In this document: piece by piece, positions 1 through 11,882 of the stretch
Layout of the letters: every line of letters begins with the position of its first letter
Numbering within the stretch: position 1 is the first letter of the stretch
Assembly: GCA_015227615.1 (NCBI GenBank)
Contig: JAALGZ010000035.1
Location: 1-64,000 of the forward strand
Direction: 5' to 3'
From: Labyrinthula sp. Ha
Taxonomy: Eukaryota > Sar > Bigyra > Labyrinthulida > Labyrinthulaceae
DNA: 64,000 bases
Notes under the pieces: generated by a model
Told to the model about the DNA's origin: nothing
The model's database searches: none
Seen by the model: the letters and a program-made list of their open reading frames with translations, nothing else
Program-made: the position numbers and the translations under genes

Positions 1-391
1 ATCGAACTAATCACGGCTGAAGTGACGCCTCCGTCAGATCCTTTCACAGCTGGGAACCTACCAGACGGAGTAACCAGTTTCACAAACCCTAACTGTAAAC
101 ACAGGAAATCACAGAAGTTATTCTGCTACCTGTTACAACTCAGACTCTCAAGAACTTAACTTCCTACACAAACTGGCTGGGAAGAAGTTCTACCGAGGAG
201 TTAAAGCCAACATGGCGACCGGGCACAGGGAAACTCTTTCTAAACAATTTCAACGTCAACTTCTCACCGGGAAGAAGTTCTGAACAAGAAGTAACAAAAC
301 GTCCAAATGAACCAACCGGGACGTTACCCAAAATATGCACAAAATGAAAATCTATCTTTTCTGAAATTAACGAAGTTGTTAATTTCCAACA
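1..391 (-). repeat. 3' LTR of the copia element (cut by window edge)
   Basis: Direct repeat of 4643-5033. On the element's strand it begins TGTTGG at position 391. Its last 3 bases lie outside the window, judging by the other LTR. The Gag-Pol stop codon lies 11 bp inside it. Confidence 0.93.
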
Positions 392-3300
392 CTCCCCCGT
401 GGATGAAGAAGTTTATTCCTCATAGGGACGAAGTCTCCACTTACTTTTGTCATAATATCTGACAAGTTTAACTTCGAAGCCACATACTCAAGTTCCAACA
501 ATCCTTCTTGAGTCCACTGTTGAAGTGCATAGTACTTTGTTGCCATGTGCTTGTTCATGTCACTTGGTGCTGCGCGATCAATTACATTAAGAACCGCTTG
601 ATTGTCAACGTAAACATTAATCGGCCAAGTCTTCATTCCAAAGAAATCCTCAAGCAATCTTGCAACAAACATGACTTCTTTCGCACCTGCGTAAAGTGAC
701 AAGTACTCACTTTGTGCTGTAGAAGTACAAACCATCTTAATTTTCTTTGATTTCCAATGAATCAACCCACCATTAAGAAAGATTAAAAAACCTCCAGTAC
801 TTCTAAATTTCTCGAGTTTGTCGTCTGCAAAACTAGCATCACAGAAAAGCTCTAGCTTTGAGCTACCTGAAAAACGCTTCATGACCAAGCCCAAGTCACT
901 TGTACCACAAAGGTACGCAAGAATTGACTTTGCTCTTCTGTACACTTCCTTTGTACCATCATGAAGTCTTCTAGCAATTCGATTAACAGCGTAACTGATG
1001 TCTGGTCTTGACATTGTACTCAGATAATTGAGCTCACCAAACAACTTTTGAAGAGGTTTGATGTCATCTAAAGCAACTGATTTCTCATCCCACTTTAGAT
1101 TCTCAATCATCGGTTTACTTGGAAACTTAGTGATTCTGTACCTTGTACCCATGTCATGGATTTTTTCATCCTGATGAATCGCAACGCCTGACTTTCCTCG
1201 CATTAATTGAAGTCCAACAAACTTGTTTACTTCACTAGTGCATTTCACTTTGAATTTCTCCAACAAGAAAACTTCACAAAGCGCCATCAAACGCAAATCC
1301 TTTGATCCAATCAAAAAATCATCAACGTAGAGTACTAACCACAAAGAAGCACCATCCTTCTCACAAGAAAACAAAGAAGGACATCTCGCAGATGGTTTCA
1401 AACCAAAATGTTTAACAACATCAACAAATTTCCAGTACCAAACTTGTCCAGCAATGGCTAAGCCATACAAGCTAGCCCAACATTCATAGACCATGTCATT
1501 AGCTTTAGTTTTTCTAGGGTGACCATTGGGAAGTAGCAAGTAAACTGGTTCATCCATTCTACCATTCAAGTAAGCACTTGGACAATCACCTTGCTTAACG
1601 TACCACCCAAAACCTTTTGCCAAACAAATGAACAAGCGAAGCTCTAGCGCACCAGCTGCTGGGCTGTAACAATTTTCTGGTCGATCAAACTGAAGATCAC
1701 CTCTAGCTGCTAACCTAACTTTGCGCTTCACAGCTCCAGAAATATTGTCAATCTTTTCTGTAAGAACTTCTCTAAAAGGAATGCATCTCATTTCTTTTCT
1801 TCTTGGTACAATTTTCAGCTCACCCTGCTTCTCAAGTTTTGGAATCTCATCTAAGTAGGACTTTTCCCACTCATCATTAGATGCTAAAGCTTCTTTGTAC
1901 GACTTGAAACCCTTCTTCAAATTTCCTTGGAGCTTAGCTTGAGCAATGACAGATGGGATCGCAAGCAGTGCCTGTGATGATCCAGGTTGGTTTCCTGGTC
2001 TAAGTGAAGTCAGCGTTTCTTTAAAACGCTCTGGAACTCTAACACTTGAACGAAGTCGACTTGCAATTGGTGAGTCAGAAGTTTCACTTCCTTCATCGTT
2101 TTCTTCAACAGGCTCTGAGAAAACATCCTCAGACTCTTCTGACAGTGGCGTGTCGTAAAGTTCTGCTGTCTCAGGTTCAACTTCGTGCTCCGGGTTACTG
2201 ACCACAGGAGCTTGTGGTCTGTTTAGTGACTGTTGAACACTAAACTCACTTACATCGTCATCAAAAGTTTCGGCCTCTTCCAAAGTTCTTCTTGGGGCAA
2301 AGAATTCACTTAAAGACTCTTCCTGCTCCCCCGTTGCACCAAGCAACGTACTCTTGGAATCCAAAAACTTTTGTTCATCACAGAAGAAACTTCTTGTAGC
2401 AAAAATTCTTCCGCTTGTAACATCTCTGACAATGTACCCATCGAAATTTTCACCGTAGCCTAGGAACATTACCTTTGTTGCAGTGTCATCTAACTTACGC
2501 CTGTTTTCGCGATGTACGTGAGCAAAACCAACGACTCCAAAGATTCTAAGCTTTTCCAAAGGCGGTTTGACGCCGTACAAAAGCTCCCAAGGAGAAATGT
2601 CCTCTCGCGAAAGTTTCGTAAAATTGTAAGCATGGGTTGCACATTTCATTGCAAATGACCAAAAACCTCTACTAAGACCTGCCTGTTTAATCAAACTTCT
2701 TGTGTTTTCCAACAGAATACGATTAGAGTTCTCTGCACGACCATTCTGTTCATGTTCGTACGCAACTGTTACCTGGTGTTTGATTCCTTTTTTACTCAAA
2801 AAACCATCAAGACCTTCATTGCAAAACTCCGTTCCATTGTCTGTTCTTAAAATTTGAACCTGGCCTGGAAACACTCTGTCTAATTGACTCAAGTGAGCAA
2901 CCATCAGCGCAACTACTTCACTTTTCTTACCAAAAGGAAAACTCCACTGAAATTGCGACCTAGCATCAGTGACAACTAAGGCTCTACTCTTGCGATCAAT
3001 CGACATGTCGTAAGGTCCAACTGTGTCTGCAACTAAAAGTTCCAGCAATTTCCTCTCTGTGGGAAACTTGCTAACTTTGGGAATCCTTACACGATGTAAT
3101 TTCCCCTTCATGCATCCAACACAAGTAGATCTGGAGCCAAGCTTCGCATCCTTCTTGACAAGACTAGAGACACTTCTAACCAATCGATCCTCACTGCAGT
3201 GGTTTAGTCGGTTGTGCCAAACTTCAAGCGAAACCATTGCTTTTTCCTTTGGCAAAAAATGCACTCTGAACAGTCCATCTGCACATCGTTTAGCTTTGTA

Positions 3301-4419
3301 AACAACCTTACCCTTGGACATGATCGTTGCAACATCCTTTGAAAACGACACATCAACACCTTTTGCTGTCAAAGCAGCAACAGAAAGCAACCTAGGTGCT
3401 CCTGGCCAATAAAGTGCTCCAGAAAGAGAGACTGGTTTTCCATTTTCTAACGTAAGTTTAACATCACCAGCTTTGTCCGTGCAAATCTCGCCGCTAGCAG
3501 TAGAAATCTGCCGCTCAGGAATTCTAACCTTGTTTGAGAAAAGTTCACCCTCACCACACACATGTTGTGTAGCGCCAGAATCCAAAATGAAACTAATGCG
3601 CTTCTCATTCAGCTTCGCTGCACACATCCAAGCTTCTTCTCTTTGATTTTTTCTAGGTTTTTCTCCAGATTCTTTTCCTTTCTTCGAATTCTTTTCCGGA
3701 CACTCAGAGCGGTAATGCCCTTTCTTCCCACATCCAAAACATCTTGCAGAAGACTTCTTCTTCTTTTTTCGTTTCTTTTTAGATGTGGTCTCGCCAGTTT
3801 TCATTGCCATCTCTCTTTCACTAACTTGGCTGTTTTTACCAGGATGGTAAAGTCCACTGTCCATGAGGTAATCCAAAACAGCATCAAAAGTTGTTTCCCA
3901 AATTGACCTCGCATCAGGTGAGGACTCTGCTACTCTCTTCAGAGAATGAGTAACCATGGACAAACTCTTTGGCAATCTTTCTAAGAAATTAAGGGAAAGA
4001 TCCTGCCAACTAATCACACCATTCATTGAGTCCAACTGCGCAACCAACGCTTGGAAACGGGTCATAAACCTAAAGTAGTCCCTCTCAAAAGTGATCTGAG
4101 CTAACTCCTGTCTGAGTTTTCTTTTCTGATTCGCAACAGAACCCACAAACATCCTTTTAATCGTTCTGAACATCTCGTAGGCACTAGAGTAATGCCTAAC
4201 CGCAACAACAAGCTCCATTTCTAGACTTCCAAGTAAATCTCTTCTGCAACGAGCCTTTACTAAATCTACTGAAACACCTGCATCTTGAACTTCAATCTGG
4301 ATGCCTTCGCTAACATGTTCCCAGAAACCCAGAGTCTCAAAATGCGCTTGTAACTGCGCAATCCAGTCGTAGATGTCTCCATTCAAACCAAGTTTCCGAA
4401 GTTTAGGTACACGATCCAT
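379..4419 (-). CDS. copia Gag-Pol polyprotein
   Basis: One frame of about 1346 residues. A Gag region (about 1-220) ends in a lysine-rich run and a CCHC zinc knuckle (CFGCGKKGHYRSEC, near 227-240). The aspartic protease shows DSGATQHVC near residue 280. The integrase has an HxxxH...CxxC zinc-binding module and a DDE core (VADTVG, RTDNGTEF, then an E in the NGRAEN stretch). The reverse transcriptase shows LYVDDFLIG, and the RNase H shows LFCDASFADD and a DNQA motif. The annotated start is the ATG at 4419; a codon just upstream is TTG. The polyprotein makes the virus-like particle, processes itself, copies the RNA and integrates the cDNA. It is best regarded as a recent mobile-element copy, not a host gene. 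Confidence 0.93.
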   Translation of the reverse strand: MDRVPKLRKLGLNGDIYDWIAQLQAHFETLGFWEHVSEGIQIEVQDAGVSVDLVKARCRRDLLGSLEMELVVAVRHYSSAYEMFRTIKRMFVGSVANQKRKLRQELAQITFERDYFRFMTRFQALVAQLDSMNGVISWQDLSLNFLERLPKSLSMVTHSLKRVAESSPDARSIWETTFDAVLDYLMDSGLYHPGKNSQVSEREMAMKTGETTSKKKRKKKKKSSARCFGCGKKGHYRSECPEKNSKKGKESGEKPRKNQREEAWMCAAKLNEKRISFILDSGATQHVCGEGELFSNKVRIPERQISTASGEICTDKAGDVKLTLENGKPVSLSGALYWPGAPRLLSVAALTAKGVDVSFSKDVATIMSKGKVVYKAKRCADGLFRVHFLPKEKAMVSLEVWHNRLNHCSEDRLVRSVSSLVKKDAKLGSRSTCVGCMKGKLHRVRIPKVSKFPTERKLLELLVADTVGPYDMSIDRKSRALVVTDARSQFQWSFPFGKKSEVVALMVAHLSQLDRVFPGQVQILRTDNGTEFCNEGLDGFLSKKGIKHQVTVAYEHEQNGRAENSNRILLENTRSLIKQAGLSRGFWSFAMKCATHAYNFTKLSREDISPWELLYGVKPPLEKLRIFGVVGFAHVHRENRRKLDDTATKVMFLGYGENFDGYIVRDVTSGRIFATRSFFCDEQKFLDSKSTLLGATGEQEESLSEFFAPRRTLEEAETFDDDVSEFSVQQSLNRPQAPVVSNPEHEVEPETAELYDTPLSEESEDVFSEPVEENDEGSETSDSPIASRLRSSVRVPERFKETLTSLRPGNQPGSSQALLAIPSVIAQAKLQGNLKKGFKSYKEALASNDEWEKSYLDEIPKLEKQGELKIVPRRKEMRCIPFREVLTEKIDNISGAVKRKVRLAARGDLQFDRPENCYSPAAGALELRLFICLAKGFGWYVKQGDCPSAYLNGRMDEPVYLLLPNGHPRKTKANDMVYECWASLYGLAIAGQVWYWKFVDVVKHFGLKPSARCPSLFSCEKDGASLWLVLYVDDFLIGSKDLRLMALCEVFLLEKFKVKCTSEVNKFVGLQLMRGKSGVAIHQDEKIHDMGTRYRITKFPSKPMIENLKWDEKSVALDDIKPLQKLFGELNYLSTMSRPDISYAVNRIARRLHDGTKEVYRRAKSILAYLCGTSDLGLVMKRFSGSSKLELFCDASFADDKLEKFRSTGGFLIFLNGGLIHWKSKKIKMVCTSTAQSEYLSLYAGAKEVMFVARLLEDFFGMKTWPINVYVDNQAVLNVIDRAAPSDMNKHMATKYYALQQWTQEGLLELEYVASKLNLSDIMTKVSGDFVPMRNKLLHPRGSVGN
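392..401 (-). other. polypurine tract of the copia element
   Basis: On the element's strand the sequence immediately before the 3' LTR is ACGGGGGAG. This purine run is where plus-strand DNA synthesis is normally primed in LTR elements. Its position touching the LTR supports the call. Confidence 0.6.
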
Positions 4420-4639
4420 CAAGCTTCAATCCAAAACTTGATCCGGCCGTCTGAACCTTCAAACAGAGTAAAAAAATCCCAGGAGACTCGCACTCCTGTA
4501 GTTTTTCTTTAACTAGGGATGTGAGTTTTTACTCCTAGGGCAGAACTTACTCACAAGTATTGGTGTATCCGCTTTTTAGGCTCTTAACCTGTTTAACGGA
4601 AAGCTCTTTTTTCTTAATTAACAATTAAAAACTAAAAAC

Positions 4640-5033
4640 TGTATCGAACTAATCACGGCTGAAGTGACGCCTCCGTCAGATCCTTTCACAGCTGGGAACC
4701 TACCAGACGGAGTAACCAGTTTCACAAACCCTAACTGTAAACACAGGAAATCACAGAAGTTATTCTGCTACCTGTTACAACTCAGACTCTCAAGAACTTA
4801 ACTTCCTACACAAACTGGCTGGGAAGAAGTTCTACCGAGGAGTTAAAGCCAACATGGCGACCGGGCACAGGGAAACTCTTTCTAAACAATTTCAACGTCA
4901 ACTTCTCACCGGGAAGAAGTTCTGAATAAGAAGTAACAAAACGTCCAAATGAACCAACCGGGACGTTACCCAAAATATGCACAAAATGAAAATCTATCTT
5001 TTCTGAAATTAACGAAGTTGTTAATTTCCAACA
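4640..5033 (-). repeat. 5' LTR of the copia element
   Basis: A 394-bp repeat with TG...CA ends on the minus strand, nearly identical to 1-391. It carries two internal copies of the short motif GGGAAGAAGTTCT. The element's promoter is expected here from knowledge of the family; no individual promoter box was recognised. The bases just inside (below 4640) do not look like the usual complement of a tRNA 3' end. Confidence 0.93.
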
Positions 5034-8000
5034 GTAGGTTATTGTATACTATAGACGTACAATATCATTTATGTATTCTTCCATTCTCTTTCCATCTTAT
5101 TCTACATAATAATATTATTTTATAATCTTTTCCAAAAAAATAAGATCTACTAGTATTAAAAGGAATACAATCTGGTTCTTTCGAGTGCTGTCTATATATT
5201 TTTTTCATTTTTCTAGTGCTCGCGCAGTAATGTCCCATTGAGATAAGGATGAATGATATCACCAATCAATTTTCTACTTGCTATATTTATCCAATCAGAT
5301 GCACGTATACTAGAGTATATCTTCAACAGATTTTCAAGATAAACAGCTTTATGTGAAGATTATATTGAAAGCAGCGATCTATGGATAGTGGTTTCACAAC
5401 AGGGAATATTTTCTTCATTTATTTGATATTGTTGTTAAATTATGAAAAGTTTAGTTTCATAACTTTGTATAAACTCGAGGCAAAATTATCCACTTGCATC
5501 GAAAGAACAGAAAAAGATTATTCATAAGAAACACTCTTGATAACTATACAAAAATTCCTTTGCTTTTGATGCAGGACCAGAAAATTCTTAGGACATTGAA
5601 CTATCAATAATACATTATTATAGAGATGTAAGAAGGTCGTTTCTCTTAAAAATGCAGACAAGCTCTTTGATATTTTCCCTAAAGTCAGAGAGTTTATATG
5701 AAGCTAGAGATTTTCTTATACATATTTCAAAATAAATATATATGACTATTTTCTAAAATTTATTATCATAAACGTCAAACTACTGCTCAGAATGAAGGAA
5801 ATACAAAAAGTTGAGCTTTAGGATTTGCTTGACTGCCGGTATAGCCGAGAATGATGGTAAAGGTTGAGTTATTCAAAATTCGTTTATGAGTTGAAAGAAG
5901 GTAAAATTATATATTTATTTTAGATAATGATATTACTGATCCAAACAATTTAAAGTTTTTTTGAGGAAGTGAACTTGTCAATGTCTTACTGTTGAGGTAA
6001 ATTTTGGAATTTTTTCAGAACTGATTTGTGCACAAGATTCTTCAGATTCACGATTTTTTCTTTCTGTCTTTAAAAATTACTCTCCTATTTATTTTATGAT
6101 ATTACTGGATTATATGTTTTTTATGAATTTGGGACTCATTGTCCATAACAAGTCTAGCACCAGGTACAACGTATTCAAACTAGGGTTGACTGAATACATT
6201 GTCTTGCTCTTGATGAGAACAAGTATATTCGATGCACGTTTTCAAGTAAGTGAGCAAAAATTTTTAAGTTATTCTGTCTTATAGAACGTGGTCAATCCTA
6301 CCATCTATTCCTCCATATATTTTTTCTAAAGTATTTCAACTATCTCTTTTACTTTATTTAGTCTCTTAAAGTAGAGTTCTATCCGCTCAATTGAAATGAC
6401 AAGAACTCTCTATGCATATTACAATACTCTTGTTTTGGAATCACCTTTTAATAATTACTGTACCCTCGTGAATTTAATATAGCACATATTTATGTTTACT
6501 TTGTCTAGGAAGCTGAAGCTTAGTATATTTTTATGCCCTTCTTTTTTTATTAATCACCTGGTCTACCTGATCCATTTCTAAAGCTGTCAAAATAGTACTT
6601 CAAGGAGCATTCTAGTTTAAATTTCACCACAGCTAAGTTTCCTGAAATGGTGTTGAAAGTGTAAGTTAATGATTCTTCCAAGAACAAGGATTAGGTTTCT
6701 GAACCACCATGGCCAATTTGTGCAAAATGCTCTGATCTTTATACAAGAGCGGTTTGACTGCATAAGGAGAAGCATCGTGCCGTACATCAAGTAGTCTAGA
6801 TTAACATACTTACTGAGTTTATCTAGTTTTTACAGCTAAACACGTCATGTTGGATGATGCTCCTGCTTTTGGGTTTAAATGTTTTCTCAACATTAATCAC
6901 AAAATATAAAAGCTGCCGGACGTATATGTTGGACTGGATTCCGCGGGCAAAAATATCTTAGGGTGATTGTACAGCGATAATTATTACCTTTTTTTCCGAA
7001 AACTTGAAGCATCATGCTTAAGCAAGTTAGAGTGATTACTAGTAATTTTATCAGCAAGGATGGAAAAGGCAGAAAACAGTCAATAAACATATATTTTTGC
7101 GCTCATACAAAAGATGTGCAGATCATGGTTTAGAAAACTGAGTTGTTGCTCAGTTCTTATATCATAAACTCATTCCAAGAATATTCTAGAAGAAAGTTGG
7201 AGAAAGGGTAAGCAAGTTGAAAAGCAGGTAGTGCATTTGACTATTACATCAATGCCTAGCCTATTACTTGAAACAGATATGATATTACACCAACACCATA
7301 GGCATATTTAACATCCAAGAACGTCACTTAGCCTCAGCAAGATTCAAACAATCGTATTCATGTGGCGACTCATAATGTCATAAGGACGTTTTTCGGAAAG
7401 AACTCGCGGAAGTATTCTCCTTCTTGCACCCCGAAAAAGGATCCAGGTGCCAAGAGCTAGTTATAGGACAAGTTAACGATAATTAGAATGAAGGTTTACA
7501 AGCTAACTTTTTCTAAACTCAACTACCTACTTACCTCCTGTCAAAGCGTTATCAAGTTGATTTTATTTGAAGTTCACATAATTGGTAACAATAAATTAGA
7601 AAGAATGATGAGAGTTATCCCTGCAAATTGAAAGAGGTTATAATCAATACTAGAAACTACAGCTGAGGGAGTAGGGTGTTTTTCTTTGAATAATTTCTCA
7701 CCCTAACCTCTGGAGTAAAAGGACAAAGCAACATGATCCTGGAACATTTAGTGAAGTTAGAAGAAAAAATTTTCCGCAAATGAGGCAACACCGAAAATAG
7801 CATGAATTAAGAGCATCAAAGTATAAAGCGGGATATGAATGATCCCAGAAGCTATCTTAAATACCTTAGAGCTCCTATGGGTGTGTTAACGTAGCTTTAA
7901 CATCTTGGATATTTTAACAAAATGGAAAAATGTAGCCTCAGAGGCACAAGAAAAAATAAAGATTAACCAAAACTGGTCCCAACTTATAAAAAAGAAAGCT

Positions 8001-10020
8001 GATAGCTATAGTAAGAACACTAGTAGAACACTGCACTGGATATTTGTCTGAAACAGCAACGATATAGCCTAAACCTGCAATACCTCAAAATCCAAACCCC
8101 TGTACACAGAGAATATGAAATTCTAAATTAGACTCCGAACACCCCCAGGACTTTATAACCCCCACTTCTTTATCATATATGAAAATCTTCCAGACTTTTT
8201 TTCCTCATCTTAGCCCTCACGCAGATTTTTTTAACAGAATTTTATCCCTCTTACACATTACCCTTGCTGAAAGAGTGAAAATTGATCCACTAAGTTAAAT
8301 CAAACTCAAATTGGAAATGAGAACGCACGAACAGTCCCCACGAAAACCCTCAGGTAGCTAACTTAGTGTTTACTCAGTCAAAAACATATAACCTTCCTCT
8401 TCGACCTATTTTGTGACTAGAAGAGTAGAAACTTTGTTCATCCTAACAGGCAGAAGTAAGGATGACAGCTCGAGCAAGGTTTAGCTATTCGCGCCAAATA
8501 CATAATTCATCCGTCATTCTGCTTGAACTTGTATCTGTATTTAAGCTGCTCTTATGGGTGTCACAAGCATGATCAACCTTTATCTTTTTTCTTCAAATTG
8601 AAACTCTGTTAAAGTTCGCTGATCCTAAAGTTTACTTGCCCAAATCATGAAGTTTGACTTCAAATGACTGATAATATCTTGGAATTTAGTTTTGCACCCA
8701 CAGATTTAGAAAAGTATTAAATCAAAGCTAATAATTATCTTATATACTTGTAGTAGTGAAAGAGCTGACACTAGTATGCTACGTTCCGCTAGATAATCCA
8801 ATTGATAGTTAAATTATATGCAAATGAGTAAGTAAAATAGAATCTAGATTGCAGTCTTCAAAATTCTACATACTAGGAGGCTAAGTAAGAAATGAACATT
8901 AAGAAATTTCTAGAAGAAAAGTGTAGATATATATGCTTTTGCCTCCAATAGAGTAATTGACAGTACCTTTACACTAGTATTCCTAATAAGCTGCAATCTC
9001 CTAATCTGTCAAATGAAATAAACTAATCTACAAAATGCTCATAAATTTTATTCAGCTGTCATGGGTTAGAAATATTATTACAATATTTTTGAAAACAAAC
9101 TGAAATTACTGAAACAACACCAAGCGACATTGATAGTACCATAGATAACTTTAACTTGCATCTTTTCTTTATTGTAGCAGTTTTCCAACCCTTACTAAAG
9201 TTATTTGTGTTTTTCTCTTTCAAATCCTGACTGTCCCGTGCAAACTTTTTAGAATATCAACTTTCCTCCTTTAATTTGTTACAAAACCAGCTCTTGTATC
9301 CACTTACTACTTGTTTGTGGCACCAGCATCTTCAAGGAAATTCCTTTGTTTAAAAGAGACGCTAAGCAATGTCAAATTTCTGGGGATATGGACAGAGATT
9401 ACCTTTCGCTTAGTACACTGATAGCAGTTTGCAGTCGTCTATTACTGTTTGAGGTTAGTTCTTGTAGTAAAAGTAGATCTTGATTGAGCTATCCCAAGGA
9501 CGAAAATATTTCATTCAGCATGGTAAAAATACGAACACAGGCATTGGGACATAGGTGGGGGTTATTTCTTTAAACTTTGTTAGCTCATTTACATTAGCCC
9601 CTATAGGCCAAGAGGCGCGTAGTCTCTCGTTGAATCATATGTACTGTTTCTTCTTCAAATTATGTTTTATATCCCAAAATTTAGCCTTGATATTTTTTTC
9701 AAAGCTTAAATTTTGTTTCTTTGAAGTAGAAAACCTTCATAATAACCAGTTACGCTGCAAAGATATCTCATGTCTTGCTAAACATGAGTGATTATACAAT
9801 TGTTCAACAGCCATCTTTTCATACAACAGTTTCTTGACCTGAAATTTTGAATTAGAATAGAAAGAAACAGAGGAAAGATCTTTAACTACGGCCATACCAT
9901 CGACAGTTTTAAGATGGGAATCAATATTCCGGACAGATGAATTATTTTCTCATTAGTACATTTGTTTAGATTCGAAGGAACATATTCAAGTCACGATAGT
10001 ACATTACCCTGGATTCAAAC
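5034..10020. other. 5-kb AT-rich gene desert
   Basis: No gene could be supported on either strand. Reading frames here are short (mostly under 70 codons), lack recognisable motifs, and do not join across GT...AG intervals of about 30 nt as the true genes do. Two CCAAT boxes lie close together near 5257-5297, just beyond the copia insertion, and may be a leftover promoter. A short protein-like stretch around 9280-9420 (+) could be debris. I see nothing else. Confidence 0.6.
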
Positions 10021-11841
10021 ATGGGAAAGATAGACCAAGACAAGAGAACAATAATAGATACAAAGACCACTTTTGTGAACCTATGTTTACTTTTGCTTAG
10101 TACAATAGTATTCTTTCTTTTTGTTGCAGCTGAAAAATATGAAAGTGCAGTGAAAATATCATACTTTCATTTAAAATCTGAAAATGGGTTAATGCTCAAT
10201 GAGGAAAAGCAATACATGTTAAGAAAAGAATATTTCACTCTTCATCCTAACGAAAAGGTGTCTCAAATTAAGCTTACATTTTCAAGTAAGATAAAAAACT
10301 CAATATATCTACATTTTACTGTAATTTCCAAATCAAGGAAATGCGAACTTACTTACTTAACGGAGAAGTCATTGAGGAAAAAAATTAAACGGCTAGTAAA
10401 CAAAAATATGAAAAGAGTAATCGTAAAATACAAGACACATAGAAATCAAAAGCAGCATTTTTCTCTAGCAGACCCTGTTGGTTGTTTTAGTTTTGAGGAA
10501 GAATACTGGCATTATTTTATAGCTAAATTGGAGCATCTAGAAGAAAATGACGAGGTTTACTATCAAATCTCCCCTCAATCTGAGCAATTGCAAAAAGGAT
10601 ACAAAAAGTTTTCTTTTCTTCAAAATGAAAAGTTTAATATAATAGGTGACTTAGGAAGGCAAGGTAGGAAAAATGTATCTAAGTTAATGGTAGATCTTCC
10701 AGTGTCTGCAATAATTCATGTTGGAGATCAATCCTATGCTTCAAATACAGGAACTTGTTACGGAAGCAGATATGGACGAGATTTCATAGTAGAGAATAAT
10801 TTTAAGTCAGCAAAGCAGAAGCAATCTATTCTTTCATGTGAATTTGATTGCGATAAAAATATCTGTGGTGGAAATAGTAGACTAGAGCGAAAAAACTTAG
10901 AGAGATGGAAGGCGTATTTTGAAGCAATTTCGAATATTTCAGAAGGAACACCTTGGATGACAACGATGGGAAATCATGACAATGATCTCCCTTATTTATT
11001 GAAGTTTCGTCCTCCTCATGAATCAACTTATCTTTCAGGCTTTAATTATCTTGTAGATGAAGATATGAATTATTTAAATTCTATATTTACTGAACATGAT
11101 AATGATTTGAATACGCTTCAAGGAAACGCAATTAGGGTAATGAGAAATCCACATTTTTATCATTTTCAAACTAAATTAGCAACTTTTATATCAATATCCA
11201 CTGAAGATAATCCAGTTAATGCTTATGAAATGAGAGGTAAATATGACTTGAACAATCCAGCACCAACTATGAAAAGATATCAGGATAGATGGAACAAACA
11301 TTTTGGAAAAGAGAGTCCTCAATACAAATGGCTTGTTCAACTACTGAAAAAACTGAATCAACCAGAAGAGAGAAAAAATCATCCTTGGATTGTTGTATAC
11401 ACTCATCGCCCTCTTTTCCATACTAACAGTCATCATGCAATGTGTACAGTTGACGGGGATTGGTACGGATGTGCATTTCGAGAACTTTATGCACCTTTGT
11501 ATGAGAAGTACAAAGTTAATTTTGTATTTTCAGGACACTCTCACCACTATATGAGAACCCATCCCATCACATATTCAAAAGAAAACGGGACCAAGGTATC
11601 TGAAGGGAAATTTGGGGTTGTTTATTCTGTTGTCGGCACCGGTGGCTTTCGATTAGATAGACGCTTACCTCGACATCAACCTTCTTGGGTTGCCTACGCT
11701 CAGGGCACTTCTTACGGTTTACTAAATCTCGAATTCTATAATGCGGAAGAGGCGCAACTAATATTCTACAAAGCTTCGGGAGGCGACAAGGAAATTCTCG
11801 ATCAAATTACCCAAAGAAATTTAGCGCTTTCCCAGCCATAA
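10021..11841 (+). CDS. purple acid phosphatase-like metallophosphoesterase, membrane-anchored
   Basis: Single exon, 606 residues. A hydrophobic segment at about 18-37 after a short basic N terminus looks like a signal anchor, so the enzyme probably faces the secretory lumen or outside. A poorly conserved beta-rich region (about 40-200) takes the place of the fibronectin-like domain of plant-type purple acid phosphatases. The five metal-binding blocks follow in order: GDLG (209-212), GDQSY (235-239), GNHD (317-320), VVYTH (H462) and GHSHH (505-509). These ligate the dinuclear metal centre that hydrolyses phosphomonoesters, and the Tyr in GDQSY is the iron ligand that gives the purple colour. 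GNHD stands where many family members have GNHE. It is convergent with the kinesin gene, with only 41 bp between stop codons. The substrate is unknown. Confidence 0.88.
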   Translation: MGKIDQDKRTIIDTKTTFVNLCLLLLSTIVFFLFVAAEKYESAVKISYFHLKSENGLMLNEEKQYMLRKEYFTLHPNEKVSQIKLTFSSKIKNSIYLHFTVISKSRKCELTYLTEKSLRKKIKRLVNKNMKRVIVKYKTHRNQKQHFSLADPVGCFSFEEEYWHYFIAKLEHLEENDEVYYQISPQSEQLQKGYKKFSFLQNEKFNIIGDLGRQGRKNVSKLMVDLPVSAIIHVGDQSYASNTGTCYGSRYGRDFIVENNFKSAKQKQSILSCEFDCDKNICGGNSRLERKNLERWKAYFEAISNISEGTPWMTTMGNHDNDLPYLLKFRPPHESTYLSGFNYLVDEDMNYLNSIFTEHDNDLNTLQGNAIRVMRNPHFYHFQTKLATFISISTEDNPVNAYEMRGKYDLNNPAPTMKRYQDRWNKHFGKESPQYKWLVQLLKKLNQPEERKNHPWIVVYTHRPLFHTNSHHAMCTVDGDWYGCAFRELYAPLYEKYKVNFVFSGHSHHYMRTHPITYSKENGTKVSEGKFGVVYSVVGTGGFRLDRRLPRHQPSWVAYAQGTSYGLLNLEFYNAEEAQLIFYKASGGDKEILDQITQRNLALSQP

Positions 11842-11882
11842 AAACCTGCTGTTCTATATTTATACTATATTCGCTAGATTCG

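Larger units (their letters stand above)
1..5033 (-). mobile_element. Ty1/copia LTR retrotransposon, whole-looking, young
   Basis: A complete copia-type element read on the minus strand. It has two direct LTRs of about 394 bp, one long Gag-Pol frame between them, and a G-rich purine tract just before the 3' LTR. The order protease, integrase, reverse transcriptase, RNase H is diagnostic of Ty1/copia (Pseudoviridae) rather than Ty3. The window opens about 3 bp inside the left LTR, so the outer edge and one target-site duplicate are cut off. The two LTRs differ at about one site by eye, so the insertion is recent. It looks whole, and I saw no obvious break in its coding frame. The LTRs start TG and end CA as usual. 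Confidence 0.95.

Noticed and set aside
508-3906. Plus-strand frames of 63-114 codons opposite the copia polyprotein
   Set aside because: Antisense shadows of the Gag-Pol frame with no motifs of their own.
6096-6284. 62-codon frame in the first desert
   Set aside because: No motif; length expected by chance in AT-rich DNA.
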